The notes beneath the pieces are model-generated. The model searched no databases. It was not told the DNA's origin and worked only from the letters and a program-made list of their open reading frames with translations. A DNA stretch of 64,000 nucleotides from Eutreptiella sp. 'Long Island Sound 2002'. Lineage: Eukaryota; Euglenozoa; Euglenophyceae; Eutreptiales; Eutreptiaceae. This document shows positions 51,616-61,607 of the stretch, in pieces (position 1 is the stretch's first letter; every line of letters begins with the position of its first letter). A program made the position numbers and the translations under genes. Location of the stretch: positions 12,009,298 through 12,073,297 of the forward strand of contig OZ038395.1 of the NCBI GenBank assembly GCA_964036045.1, in the 5' to 3' direction.

Positions 51616-52226
51616 AACATCACCAAGTTCTACACGGAGAAAGACACCTCATCAATGCAACCCGACGGAGCAGGTTTCCAGAAGAATTTTGAATTGCTTA
51701 TACTGACATTAGTTATCCTGAAACCGCTGCTGGAAGGAGCAAGATCAGATAAACCATGAGCCAATTTTTCGTGGCTGTATGAAAAGTCTGTACTGATAAC
51801 TACCGCATACTCAAATCAACGCTTCTTAACGTAATTCACAAACATATTGTACAACATTGGCGAAAAAACCAACGTAAAACCGTTTTGTACGAAGTATGCT
51901 ATCTGTATTTTGTGGGTATTGAACGCTTTGATGGTCACTGTCACAAGGTCACTAATCAGATTGGTGAAGAAGCAGACCACCACCACCAACAACAAGGACG
52001 AAAAAAAAAGGGTGGTCGGTTCGCTCAGCCCTGCAGGAGCTCAAAAAGAAGCTCCAGACCAAACCCAAAACGAAGGGATGAAATATCTGTTGACGCAATA
52101 TCTGTTGAGGGGCACTTGTTTTTTTTTATATAAAAACAACAACTGCGAGTAAGTAAGCCAGACCAACAGACGAAAAAAATATACATGGTGTCACTTCAAA
52201 TAAACGGATCATGAAGAAGGAAACGA
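51616..52226. other. Intergenic
   Basis: The left end belongs to the 1.2-kb duplication. A 101-codon frame at 51847 has no recognisable content. From 52131 the sequence is duplicated at 62106. Confidence 0.4.
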
Positions 52227-53237
52227 ATGTACAAATCGAAGGGGACAAAACAACAATGTATAGGAGACACAAGTAACATACAAACAACCATGCCTGCGGT
52301 CAGATGCAGTAAGCGCTGGAAGCGGGAATGCTTGGCAGCAAGGCGCTCGTGTACTTGGAAGATAGGTAAGGGTTGCAGAATCAACCGTTCAATTGCTGGA
52401 GGCCGCACTCGGGTGGTGTGTTATTGCCTGTTTGGGTCAAACATAGAAGCCACCGCCGTTGGTCATGACGGAATGTCCCACAAAATAAAACTATATCTGC
52501 TGGGTTTGGACTGTAATATGCGTCGAATTCCGAAAGAGTTTGCGGTGATCGCATACATTTCACGGAGCATTTGGGACGGAGCACAAACAGTGCTGGAAAA
52601 AATGGTAAGTGTGTATACGCCAAGGTTGCTGATATCGGTGGTTGAGTGTAGACATTCGTTGGTCGGAAATTATTCCGGAACGTTGTGGCGGTTCCTTCCA
52701 TTGTTTGACCGACGTTGGCGAGTGGTGCTTGTTCGTGATTTGGACGACATGTTTACAATGAGTCCTGCTTTGAAGGTGTGGATGCATGCCCCCCGCATGC
52801 CTTTGTTTCATCGCCAAATCGTATACCCAGGAACAGCTGAAATTCGGGACACTGATAGCAAGCACGTGCGGGTCCCGGGGGATGAATATGCGTGGTCAGC
52901 TGGTTGGATTGGACGTCGCAACAACAAGGGTGCCTTTTGTGGCATGGACAAGGCGCTACAGAGCATGCGCCGCCACTTGCAAAGGGACAAGGGGTATTGT
53001 ACTGATGAAAGGTGGTTACTTAAGGCGGCAGGGGAGGGATTGTTTGGATTTAAGCAAACTTGGCCATGGCACAGCACGGTGCACAAAATCAGCGAGATTT
53101 CTGCGCGTCTCGATCTACCTTTTGAGAATGATGAGGATGCTGCCTGGATTGCCCTATTGCGGCGATACAAGACTCTGGTAGTCGATAGAATCAGTGTGTC
53201 ACACTGTGTGACCCATATGAATGATCCCTTCTACTGA
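52227..53237 (+). CDS. Glycosyltransferase-like protein with RDLDD motif (336 aa)
   Basis: ATG at 52227; an alternative start is at 52290 (MPAVRCSK). TRVVCYCLFGSN (about 61-72), KLYLLGLDCNMRRIPKEF (88-105), GTLWRFLPLFDRRW (151-164) and VVLVRDLDDMFTMSP (166-180) follow the order seen in a family of GT-A-like enzymes of giant viruses and protists, where RDxD is the metal/nucleotide-binding motif. Later parts (EYAWSAGWIGRRNNKGAFCG, then YCTDERWLLKAAGEG) also fit that family. The 5' 480 bp are duplicated at 62106-62580. The first 60 residues are basic and may not belong to the core. Confidence 0.6.
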   Translation: MYKSKGTKQQCIGDTSNIQTTMPAVRCSKRWKRECLAARRSCTWKIGKGCRINRSIAGGRTRVVCYCLFGSNIEATAVGHDGMSHKIKLYLLGLDCNMRRIPKEFAVIAYISRSIWDGAQTVLEKMVSVYTPRLLISVVECRHSLVGNYSGTLWRFLPLFDRRWRVVLVRDLDDMFTMSPALKVWMHAPRMPLFHRQIVYPGTAEIRDTDSKHVRVPGDEYAWSAGWIGRRNNKGAFCGMDKALQSMRRHLQRDKGYCTDERWLLKAAGEGLFGFKQTWPWHSTVHKISEISARLDLPFENDEDAAWIALLRRYKTLVVDRISVSHCVTHMNDPFY

Positions 53238-53741
53238 CGCATATAGCATCATATAGCATCATTGGAATTTTCTCTTGTAAAAGGAAGACGCAGACAGAGA
53301 CATGCATGCAAAAGTGACCTATGCAAAGAGCGGTTAAATCTCTCAACTAGTGTACAGGGTGGGGAGTGGAAACTGGAGGCGCGATCCACACAAGACAACG
53401 AAAACTGCAGAGTCGCTCCTGTGGGACACAAAAAAAATCATTGATTGGCGTGGCGATGAACAAAAAATCACAAAAAAACGGACATTCTTGCATTCTTGAT
53501 ACCTCCATTGCCCCAGGAAGGTGTCACGGTACAGTGTGATGCCTTTGATTGACTGGCCGCAGAAAGATGGCTGAATTTGTTTCAGTCAGGGGCTTTGTGC
53601 CTTGGTCCTATAGTCTTGTGCCGCCAGGTCAAGTATATCCAGGTGATACGGACCAATTGGCTACGTCTTACTACAACGACTCCAAAGCCCTCTTCCACCT
53701 CCTACCTCGTGTTCCGCCCAAAACCATGGACGAAATACGTG
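53238..53741. other. Intergenic
   Basis: A 77-codon plus-strand frame at 53549 (first ATG 53567) overlaps the next gene on the other strand. It is not supported further. Confidence 0.35.
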
Positions 53742-54440
53742 CTACCCTGTGGTGGTGGTACGGAGATCGCCATAGGGTATGAAAACACAGAATCCAACCT
53801 TTGGCTTACCCCTGGCACTCGAAAGCTCATGGATCAAATTCCAGCCATCAATAGGCAATGCCCTGGGAGGCAGCATATTTCTCAATTCCCGAAGGACACA
53901 AACCACCTGCAAACAGTCTGTTGCATTTGCAACCAACAAACGGGGAATGTCAGACAGAAAAGTGGTCCTTTTGAAACCCATACTGTGGCGCAAGGCCCAG
54001 CGTATGCGCATGGAACCGCGGCCGAGGCCCGTCATGCAGATTTGGATTTCCGGTACGATTACATCTGAACACTGACACATGTCCAATACGCGTGGCCACT
54101 GACAAGAGACAAACGACGGCAGGGCTGGCAGTGGGATATCACGACCACCAGAGGTGTGCAACCAGTGTAACAACGAGGGGCTCTGGGGCGGAGGCGGAAT
54201 TCTCGCAATACACGAGGTGGAAACAGACTGTGCAATTGAATGGTTACCGGGGCCGGTTATACGATCCAGGCTATCCCACGTGACAACAAAGGGCACGTAC
54301 AATGTAGGTTGCTGACGTGCCAATGCGCGACAAAGGCCGATGGCGTCTCCGGGGTGTGCACAGAACAAGTCGTACAATTGCCGCACGTCAAAGAGTTGTT
54401 TGCGATGTCCTGAACGTAATTCAAACAGACAATGGCCCAT
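53742..54440 (-). CDS. Hypothetical protein (232 aa), paralog of 58104-58697
   Basis: ATG at 54440, though the frame is open upstream with matching codons (ERILVHP). Includes LFDVRQLYDLFCAHPGDAIG, LYVPFVVTWDSLDRITG and, in the C-terminal part, LPIDGWNLIHELSS. The first 443 bp of the duplicated block (54023-54465) are nearly identical to 58118-58560. The C-terminal 80 or so residues exist only here. Family unknown. Confidence 0.5.
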   Translation of the reverse strand: MGHCLFELRSGHRKQLFDVRQLYDLFCAHPGDAIGLCRALARQQPTLYVPFVVTWDSLDRITGPGNHSIAQSVSTSCIARIPPPPQSPSLLHWLHTSGGRDIPLPALPSFVSCQWPRVLDMCQCSDVIVPEIQICMTGLGRGSMRIRWALRHSMGFKRTTFLSDIPRLLVANATDCLQVVCVLRELRNMLPPRALPIDGWNLIHELSSARGKPKVGFCVFIPYGDLRTTTTG

Positions 54441-54465
54441 TGGGTGGACCAGAATTCTCTCGACG
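54023..54465 (+). repeat. 443-bp segmental duplication, copy 1
   Basis: Aligns without gaps to 58118-58560 (offset 4,095). One mismatch was seen (GATTACATC against GAATACATC). Confidence 0.9.
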
Positions 54466-55076
54466 TCGCCATTGCGCGGTGCTTACTGCGTTCTAGGCAT
54501 GGTGCACAAAAGCCCCGACGGCGTGGCTACAAAAGTGCACCAGAGATGGTTGCATCGATTCTTTGTGCCTGGATGTCAAGTGGTGTTTTCGAGCCAGTTA
54601 TTCCGATGGGTGTGGGCAGGGTATCCCATCACGAATTGGATGCTCGCGTGCGCGCACAACAAGCGGAACAGCCTGCCTTGATGATCCCCGCGCAACCGAA
54701 CGGCGGCAGAGTATCTCGATGCAGCAATGATGTGACACCAGAGATGGTTCGCGTCTGTGAGCAGCATGTCAAAACATTACGGGAGAAGCTATATGTTGAA
54801 ATGGCCAAAACAACGGCTCTACGCGCATCTGCATTCTCTGGACTCCTGGTTGATGATGTGTGGGAGGCATCAGGGGGCAAATGTAAATCCGAAATCACGG
54901 TATTGGAAAAGAATTCCCTGTTGCACACGGTGGTTGTCTCTGATAAAGCCAAACAACTCATCCCTGAGTACCCGGAGCGCGAACATCGCTTCTACAGTCC
55001 GTATCTCTTTTACAACAAACATCACAAACTGAAACAACCAGGCCCTGATATATTGAAGGCAATCATACGCGGTTAG
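54432..55076 (+). CDS. Possible tyrosine-recombinase fragment (214 codons)
   Basis: The start is uncertain: the ATG at 54432 overlaps the opposite gene, and MGVGRVSHHELDARV is a later option. TTALRASAFSGLLVDDVWE resembles the first conserved box of tyrosine recombinases (T-x-L-R-x-S-x-x-x-x-L-x-x-x-D-V). VLEKNSLLHTVVVSDKAKQL and FYSPYLFYNKHHKL fit the strands that follow. The frame ends before any H-x-x-R or Tyr, so the catalytic part is missing. Confidence 0.35.
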   Translation: MAHWVDQNSLDVAIARCLLRSRHGAQKPRRRGYKSAPEMVASILCAWMSSGVFEPVIPMGVGRVSHHELDARVRAQQAEQPALMIPAQPNGGRVSRCSNDVTPEMVRVCEQHVKTLREKLYVEMAKTTALRASAFSGLLVDDVWEASGGKCKSEITVLEKNSLLHTVVVSDKAKQLIPEYPEREHRFYSPYLFYNKHHKLKQPGPDILKAIIRG

Positions 55077-55588
55077 GTCCGCTTTTGTCTTGTAGATCCC
55101 ACTGGGGCACACTGACATACAACAGAACCCTACCTGCAGAATGCGTTCTCTTCAGGCTGTTTTATTTAATGCAGACCACAGTGTCGGGCGTCCAGAAGCG
55201 TTTTTGTTTGATGATGTATGATTGCTACTATCCTCCAACAGGATTTCGGTCACCGGAGACTGATGCAGCTGGTGGTTCCTTTGGTGGCTCCAAATGAAAA
55301 GTACCCTGTCACATTTCAACTCACTTGCATGCACAAAAAACAGGGCAAAGAAACAACAAGGAGGCACTTTTCTGTGCCTGGCATATGTATGTCATTGTCC
55401 TCACTGGACACCTGGTGGCGGATGGGCCACGGATCATCATACACATACAATGAACAGGTTGCCTTAAAGCACACTTATATAGCTGAAACCTGAGCCGTTC
55501 ACTCAAATATAGCTATGACAGGGGTTTGCATAGGGGCATGCCTGAGACAACGAGTCAGGGCATACTGTCTTTGGTGGCTACCTACCCT
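55077..55588. other. Intergenic
   Basis: Several short frames, none supported. Confidence 0.4.
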
Positions 55589-57347
55589 CTATATATACTG
55601 AGCCAGTGCGCTGTGGGACATGAGAACTCCCTCCGCACTGTCCACAAAATCAAATGGTACATCCCCCATCATCTCCCAGCACCTGGCATTTACATTGTAC
55701 CTCTCGAATCCCCGAACGAAACTTGGAAAATTCCCCCCCTGTCTGTACTCGTATCCCCCCATCACCACAAGGACCCCCTGGATCACTATGGCCAGGGGGA
55801 CTGTCTTCGTCTCTGCATTGCTGGCAGCGCAGACCAGCACCGGTAGGTCGGATCAAACACATCCACGGTGTCTACACTGCTATTGTCACTACGTATTCCG
55901 CCTACCACGACTGCTTTGCCATTGCATTTGACAGCAACAGCATGTGTATGCTGATGTTCCATGCTGGTAAGAATGCGCCAAATGTGTTCTTGGAGATCGT
56001 ATTCCCATGCCCTCGTCATTTTACTGTTGTCATAGCCATGCCCAACAAGATTTCGATCCCAAGTCTCATTGTACCCACCTGCCAAAATCAATCGCCCTTG
56101 CACCAAGCAAGTCGCATAAAGGAACTGATATGGGGCATGTCCAGCACATGCCAATTCCTGAATCACACCACTGGCCAGGTCGATGACATGAAGCTTTGGC
56201 GGAACGAAGAATTTGTACTTATCGTGTGAAACAACCAATATTGATGCTTGCTGCAGATATGCTGCTCTGATGTCAACTTTCTCCAGGGATGTGTCATCCA
56301 ACGACGCCACTAGTTCCCACACCCCAGTGTGAATATCGAAACAATCTATGGTACGCTTCTTTGTTGCAGGATGAACAAATGAACCAATCATGTAGATGAA
56401 CCTGCCATCGCTGCAGGTCACAAAATCGGTGTTTTCATATTGCTCTTGTACATATGACTTCGAGTACCATACTTGTGCCGCAATGTCATACAAGTGAACG
56501 TCAACGTGTCCTGGTTGTGGATGAAGAGACGACCGACCGTTGATAACTGCAATACAGGGCCATGGCTCGCGTAAGGCCAGAAGGCGGCGCTCCTTAAGCA
56601 TACCACACAACCCCTGAATTTGATAGTATTGAGCCTCCCGCAAAAAAGATGTAAGATTCAATGCAGAGTCAACAGCAAGTGTAAAGTCCGCTCTCAGTGG
56701 GTCAGGGGCAAAATGACAGCAGCCCCTGAGATACGCCAGGACCCCAGAGAACCACGCCGGATCACGATCAAGGAACAGGTAACCCTCGTCATCCACCTCA
56801 ATGCCAAACTGGCGATCCGCCAATACAGAAAGCATGTGGGTGCCATGGCCCTTCATGGTACTACAGGTAGTATGGAAAGAGGTGCCACCTGTAGAAAAGG
56901 AGAGGGTCTGGGGGGGGGGGGGGGAGAAGCGCGTATGAATTCGAACAAAGGAGCGTTCTCAAATTTAAAACTATTCTGGAATCAAACCATCCTCTTGTAC
57001 ACCACGGGTCAATCCAGTTGTTCGGGTGCACCACTGTACACCTACACTACAGTCACACCTACATCCAGATAAAATACTTTTGAGGGATGTTGCATGGGCA
57101 CATTCAGAGCCTCCACAATACCCCGAGTGGCACGAAACTCGGATTGCTCGACGTTCAACCGCTCTGTGGCCTCTGCTACAGTTCGACGCAATGCAATCAT
57201 CATCTTCGCAATTGCGGATGTGGCGTCAGCCCAATCAATGGTAAACGAGCCTGGAATACGCTCATCCATGAAATACGCTGCAACAGCAACAACAGCAACA
57301 GTGGTGAGTACATCACGGTCTATCCGCAACGAGTGTTCTTCTTTCAT
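55589..57347 (-). CDS. BTB(KCTD/T1-type)-Kelch protein, two exons, one frameshift
   Basis: Exon 1 is 57347-57059 and exon 2 is 56888-55589, with a 170-bp intron (GATGTAG|GTGTGA ... TTTTCTACAG). Splicing completes a Gly codon and restores the BTB start across the junction (exon 1 ends KVFYLDV, exon 2 opens GTSFHTT). Then come FLDRDPAWFSGVLAYLRG and LREAQYYQIQGL, typical of KCTD BTB domains. Exon 1 also has a helical, coiled-coil-like lead (ALRRTVAEATERLNVEQSEF). Kelch blades follow (IYMIGSF, LILAGGYNETWD, AVVVGGIRSDNS, VVMGGYEYRQG). Near 55800 the frame shifts by one base at a short C run, with the last blades in the other frame. That is a sequencing error or an early inactivating change. BTB-Kelch proteins usually act as Cullin-3 adaptors. 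Confidence 0.75.
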
Positions 57348-57718
57348 TAGGAGAGCATATGGTTCGCGAATGCGAATTCGAGGATAGGCTCTTGTTCGTA
57401 AGAGCTCGGATCACCCGGTTCGGCTGTGTGACACTTGGTCCATGACCCATTTGTGTATGCTGTATGACATAGAAGAAAATACACCTTCCCTTTTCGTTCG
57501 GTTCAATTCTGAATAGCTGTGTTATAGCAGTGTGTCTCAATACCCAGGCCGTTATATTAACAAAGAGGAGTATGCTTGCAGAACAAGTAGCAAGGGAGCA
57601 ATTGGTGGCAAGGATCTTTCTAGAGGAACTCGAGAGGCTCGAAGACCGGGAACGCACACTTACATTCCACACTTAAATTTCCCCGAACTATGCATTATTA
57701 CATGCATCACATGCAATT
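57348..57718. other. Intergenic
   Basis: A minus-strand frame (57313-57672) overlaps the start of the BTB-Kelch gene. Nothing in it is recognisable. Confidence 0.4.
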
Positions 57719-58066
57719 ATGCACTATTACACATCAGAAGACGAAACACTAAAAATTGTTGAACTCATCTTCGCACATTTGCGAAATCCGAGAAAGAGGG
57801 GTGTCTTCTTTGTAGTTGGTGTGCACCATGATCCTGTGTCAAATGATTTTGTAGCCGGTGAGATGTATGCGGAGTTGCGATTACTCGTTTGGAACGCGGC
57901 CAAGACAGCATTGGAGGATCTACAGGATTGCGGAAACCTTGAAATGATCATTGAGAGGGTTTATCAGGAGGAACAGAAAAGGACAAGATTCAAGATTTGG
58001 TTAACAAAGGGGCCACTCGCAGTCCCCACCCCTACCCATATTCATGTGTCCATGAGGACCTCCTAA
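57719..58066 (+). CDS. Hypothetical protein (115 aa), intact member of a pair
   Basis: ATG at 57719. Contains ETLKIVELIFAHLRNP, GVFFVVGVHHDPVSNDFVAG and GPLAVPTPTHIHVSMRTS. The strand GVFFVVGVHHDP followed by AELRLLVWNAAKTALEDL suggests a compact alpha/beta fold. A truncated copy lies at 43510-43775. Family unknown. Confidence 0.55.
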   Translation: MHYYTSEDETLKIVELIFAHLRNPRKRGVFFVVGVHHDPVSNDFVAGEMYAELRLLVWNAAKTALEDLQDCGNLEMIIERVYQEEQKRTRFKIWLTKGPLAVPTPTHIHVSMRTS

Positions 58067-58103
58067 TGAAATATGCCATCTTTGGACCCATTAAGTCGTC
58101 TCC

Positions 58104-58697
58104 TCATACAGCAGGTCCGAGGCCCGTCATGCAGATTTGGATTTCCGGTACGAATACATCTGAACACTGACACATGTCCAATACGCGTGGCCACTGACAA
58201 GAGACAAACGACGGCAGGGCTGGCAGTGGGATATCACGACCACCAGAGGTGTGCAACCAGTGTAACAACGAGGGGCTCTGGGGCGGAGGCGGAATTCTCG
58301 CAATACACGAGGTGGAAACAGACTGTGCAATTGAATGGTTACCGGGGCCGGTTATACGATCCAGGCTATCCCACGTGACAACAAAGGGCACGTACAATGT
58401 AGGTTGCTGACGTGCCAATGCGCGACAAAGGCCGATGGCGTCTCCGGGGTGTGCACAGAACAAGTCGTACAATTGCCGCACGTCAAAGAGTTGTTTGCGA
58501 TGTCCTGAACGTAATTCAAACAGACAATGGCCCATTGGGTGGACCAGAATTCTCTCGACGACGGCCATAAAAACAAACATGTCAACTGAATAGAAAAAGA
58601 GATGAGTATACCATCTGAACCATGGTACAGTGATGTTACTACGTTCCCCTCGCCATCTTGCCCTTTCGAACGGTGGAACCGAGACGCCATTGTGCAA
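58104..58697 (-). CDS. Paralog of the 53742-54440 gene, C-terminus lost
   Basis: It shares its core with the 53742 gene. The first likely start is MFVFMAVVERILVHP (about 58580). The C-terminal part ends abruptly at 58118, where the duplication stops and unrelated sequence supplies a stop. Confidence 0.5.
   Translation of the reverse strand: MHNGVSVPPFERARWRGERSNITVPWFRWYTHLFFYSVDMFVFMAVVERILVHPMGHCLFELRSGHRKQLFDVRQLYDLFCAHPGDAIGLCRALARQQPTLYVPFVVTWDSLDRITGPGNHSIAQSVSTSCIARIPPPPQSPSLLHWLHTSGGRDIPLPALPSFVSCQWPRVLDMCQCSDVFVPEIQICMTGLGPAV
58118..58560 (+). repeat. 443-bp segmental duplication, copy 2
   Basis: Partner of 54023-54465 in the same orientation. Confidence 0.9.
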
Positions 58698-59191
58698 TTA
58701 GTCACCAATATAGCGACCAGCATTCCTGAATGTAGTGATGTTCAAGTCGATGTGCTGGACAGTGATGGCGTATCCTGTTCGATGTTGATATTGAACAACA
58801 AGGAAATGGACGCAGGGGTGTTCAGACTACCTTTGAGTACGTGGTCAGTACACCACATCACCATTTCCAGAAGCTCTATACCAAGGGGACATCCTGGGAC
58901 TGGGAAATATGGATCAGACAGTTGCAGTCTGCTGTTGTGCACGTCCTCGATGGTAGATGCGTGGATACAGTGTGCGCAGTCCTCGAGACGACCAATCCAG
59001 TATTTATAGGTGGTGGGGGCATATTCGAAGGGCTGGCCCAAGCACACTGGACCAACATTAAGTCACAACCACTGTCGGACAGAAGCATTCAGTTTGAATG
59101 GAAATACATTGCCCCACCGCGACTAAGCAGTGCAGCTATACGAAATGCTATTCGTCAGCATCCTGAGCGGCCGTCTGTGTTCAACCCCTAA
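58602..59191 (+). CDS. Hypothetical protein split by a one-base frameshift
   Basis: ATG at 58602. The first frame reads through QVDVLDSDGVSCSMLILNNK to about 58815. At a GGGG run the better coding sequence moves to another frame (FEYVVSTPHHHFQKLY, EIWIRQLQSAVVHVL, GGGGIFEGLAQ, FEWKYIAPPRLSSAAI) that ends at 59191. Together this would be about 195 residues. Either a sequencing indel or a young pseudogene. Family unknown. Confidence 0.45.
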
Positions 59192-59437
59192 ATATTTTCA
59201 CGGTCCCCCTCCAAGTCAACGGCTCAGAATGTTGAATGGTTTTTCAATCATGTAAGAACCAACCATCGTGACCTGTATGTTTACGAGTATACTCTATTAA
59301 ATAGTTTTTAGTCTGATGGGCTGCTGGTGGGCGCTTCTGGTCCCCGCAGCTTTCTATCACGTGTATAACGCTGCACCATGTGTATAACGCTGTTCTAATC
59401 AGGGCTGCATAACAGATGGCTATTTTGTGTATTCATT
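59192..59437. other. Intergenic
   Basis: Nothing recognised. Confidence 0.4.
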
Positions 59438-59773
59438 CTATGGTGGTATCAGGTGCCTTTTTTCCGGTTTGTATGCCCACATGATGAGGGCCAGGTAGCG
59501 GCGGTGTGTGGGGTGCTTCTCGTACTGGCGTATATGCCGCGCGATAAACACGCGCCGTTTCTGTCCCCATGTTGCACCACCGACCACCCCGCTGGGTAAC
59601 CGTCTGTCGCGCATGCGGTCCGCGGTGGCGGCCTTTTCGTATTCGCGCATGAAGCCTTTGGCCTGGCGGGCAACCGTGCTGACACGCAGGCGGGCAGCCT
59701 CCGGCTCAAAAGCGTGTGCCTCCGGGTACGACATCCAGATATAGGGGTCCCCTTTCTCTGTCTCCACCACCAT
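59438..59773 (-). CDS. Small basic protein (111 aa), conserved-looking
   Basis: ATG at 59773. It has a dense pattern of basic and aromatic residues: YIWMSYPEAHAFEPEAARLR, GFMREYEKA, QKRRVFIARHIRQYEK and HRRYLALIMWAY. This looks like a folded DNA- or protein-binding domain. I do not recognise the family. Confidence 0.5.
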   Translation of the reverse strand: MVVETEKGDPYIWMSYPEAHAFEPEAARLRVSTVARQAKGFMREYEKAATADRMRDRRLPSGVVGGATWGQKRRVFIARHIRQYEKHPTHRRYLALIMWAYKPEKRHLIPP

Positions 59774-60619
59774 AGGGGTGGTTTTTTATTTATTTATATC
59801 CAACACTTGACGTACACCCGTGGGCCAACCGCCACATTCGCCACATCTGATAATCAAGCTATGCGTCTCGCTCTGTATACCTTGCGTGCACATGGCCAGT
59901 GTCGTTTGTGCGTCTCCTTCTTTCGGCCAACTTCATTTTTAGAGGTAGAAATTCGTTTAGGGTTAGGGATAGGAGGGGGGGGGGGTGGCGGCAAGCCATG
60001 GCGTGGCGTGGCATGGTATGGTATGGGATGGTATTTATTCGTTTACCTATCCATATAGTACCCGGTCTAGCCAGCACAATCTGAAGCAATGTTGACCCAG
60101 ACAGGTCTGGTGAATGGCACTGAAATGTCCATGTCCCTGCGGCACCACGGCCAGATATCCGTCAAATATGCAGGGTAATTGCTCCTGCACCAGCTCTGAC
60201 TGATTGTCAATGAATGCCTATGCCCTGTCCAAAATCCTTTTTACTTTTTTCCACATACATGTTCATGTGTCTTCGATGTATTTTCGATTCGCATTTTAAA
60301 ATTGTTGCTTTTTGCTGTTTCCTGTTACAACAAATATATTTGTGTAGTAGTTTTAAGAACTTACAATGGCCCTCTTTTCTTGACTTTTCTGGTAATCCAA
60401 ATCGAAGGTTAGCACTTGGGGCGGTTTACACTGATTCAGATAAAGGAATTTTGTTGGTGCAGAGAGTGTTATAGTCATAAGTTACAATCATTACATCAGA
60501 CTCAAAGCATTCTTTTGGGTGAAGAGGCAGGTGCATCAAAGAGTACCATGCAAAAATGGCATGTACCAGGCAAAAAAAAACTCGTGCTCTCAACACAGCA
60601 GTTAACATAAGTAAAACAG
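59774..60619. other. Intergenic
   Basis: A poly-G run near 59970 and the word GGCATGGTATGG repeated nearby. 60498-60665 is partly duplicated, inverted and rearranged, at 62585-62735. Confidence 0.4.
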
Positions 60620-61453
60620 ATGAAACTGAAACCGTTAAAAAGGAGGAGAATACAAGGACCTTCAAGAAATCTAGAAACAAGGGAAATATTGCCTCAAGAA
60701 TTGGTCAATAATATCTCGGGTTTTGCCGATCCTATATCAGGTGGTAGATTCTTATCCGCATTAGGCATCGGCACCAGCAGTGCTTTGGAAGACTGTGGGT
60801 TTCTTGGTTGTTGGCTGTGGTGGCCCAATCGGTCGCCCAATCTCGCATGTCGGAATGTGTGTGAAATGAGGAAGTACATGTTCTGTACTTTCATTGCTGT
60901 TCTGGTGACCGATCTTCAAAAGTACATCGCAACACATGAGTTTTCAGATAATTTTTTCGAGAATGAACGGTTTACATTGCGTTTTGGTATGAAGCTTATT
61001 ACCATCGAAGGCGGTTCCGAAGGGTGGACAATAGACCGCGGGTATTACAAACATGTACATGAGGCAATGAACAGGATGCAGTTGATAAGACAACTTTATT
61101 TGTGTCTTAGTAAGGAAATATTTTATGATACGCCACAGGCGGTCCTTTCCCTCGTTTTCCCTGCCAAGGATATAGCCTATGATTGCAGTGAGATACGAAG
61201 GCAGGTAGCTTCGGCAATACGGTCTGAGATACAATCAAAGGTGGATGGTCATATATTACATGGCATGAAAAGTAGAGTGCGTGTGACTCCGTGTTTTACA
61301 CATTATGCAACGTTTATAAATAAAGGATACAGAGTGCGTATACTGGTATACGACAATGCGCATACATTTTCGGGGATTGGTCCGTATATGCCCCGTGATA
61401 AAAACTCTGACTGCTATTTGTCTGAAGAGTCAGACTCAGAATCCTCGTCATGA
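60620..61453 (+). CDS. F-box-like protein (277 aa)
   Basis: ATG at 60620. After a basic start, EILPQELVNNISGFADP then RFLSALG resembles the first helices of an F-box (LPxEL-x-x-I ... L). The rest has LACRNVCEMRKYMFCTFIAV, a KHVHEAMNRMQLIRQLYLCL helix and an acidic Ser-rich tail (SEESDSESSS). F-box proteins recruit targets to SCF ubiquitin ligases and are common in giant viruses of protists. The weak match leaves this tentative. Confidence 0.5.
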   Translation: MKLKPLKRRRIQGPSRNLETREILPQELVNNISGFADPISGGRFLSALGIGTSSALEDCGFLGCWLWWPNRSPNLACRNVCEMRKYMFCTFIAVLVTDLQKYIATHEFSDNFFENERFTLRFGMKLITIEGGSEGWTIDRGYYKHVHEAMNRMQLIRQLYLCLSKEIFYDTPQAVLSLVFPAKDIAYDCSEIRRQVASAIRSEIQSKVDGHILHGMKSRVRVTPCFTHYATFINKGYRVRILVYDNAHTFSGIGPYMPRDKNSDCYLSEESDSESSS

Positions 61454-61475
61454 TGGCCTACCGCAGGCAAGATAC

Positions 61476-61607
61476 ATCACCTTGCCCATCGAGTTTTGGG
61501 AGGAGGTCGTGATGGATAGCTTCATTTTTATAGCCGTTTTCGATGCCGTTGATGCAAAGCGAGTGCTCGAAGTTGGTGCAGGTCGAGGACATTCCAGCTC
61601 CAAATAG
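61476..61607 (+). pseudogene. F-box-like fragment
   Basis: LPIEFWEEVVMDSFIFIAVF, inverted relative to the copy at 47035-47250. The fragment is cut off after about 40 codons. Confidence 0.4.

Noticed and set aside
52605-52652. Possible 47-bp intron (GTAAGT ... GTGTAG) in the glycosyltransferase-like gene
   Set aside because: The unspliced frame is open and its codons fit the family, and removal would shift the frame.
53549-53782. 77-codon plus-strand frame
   Set aside because: Overlaps the opposite-strand gene, late ATG, no recognisable content.
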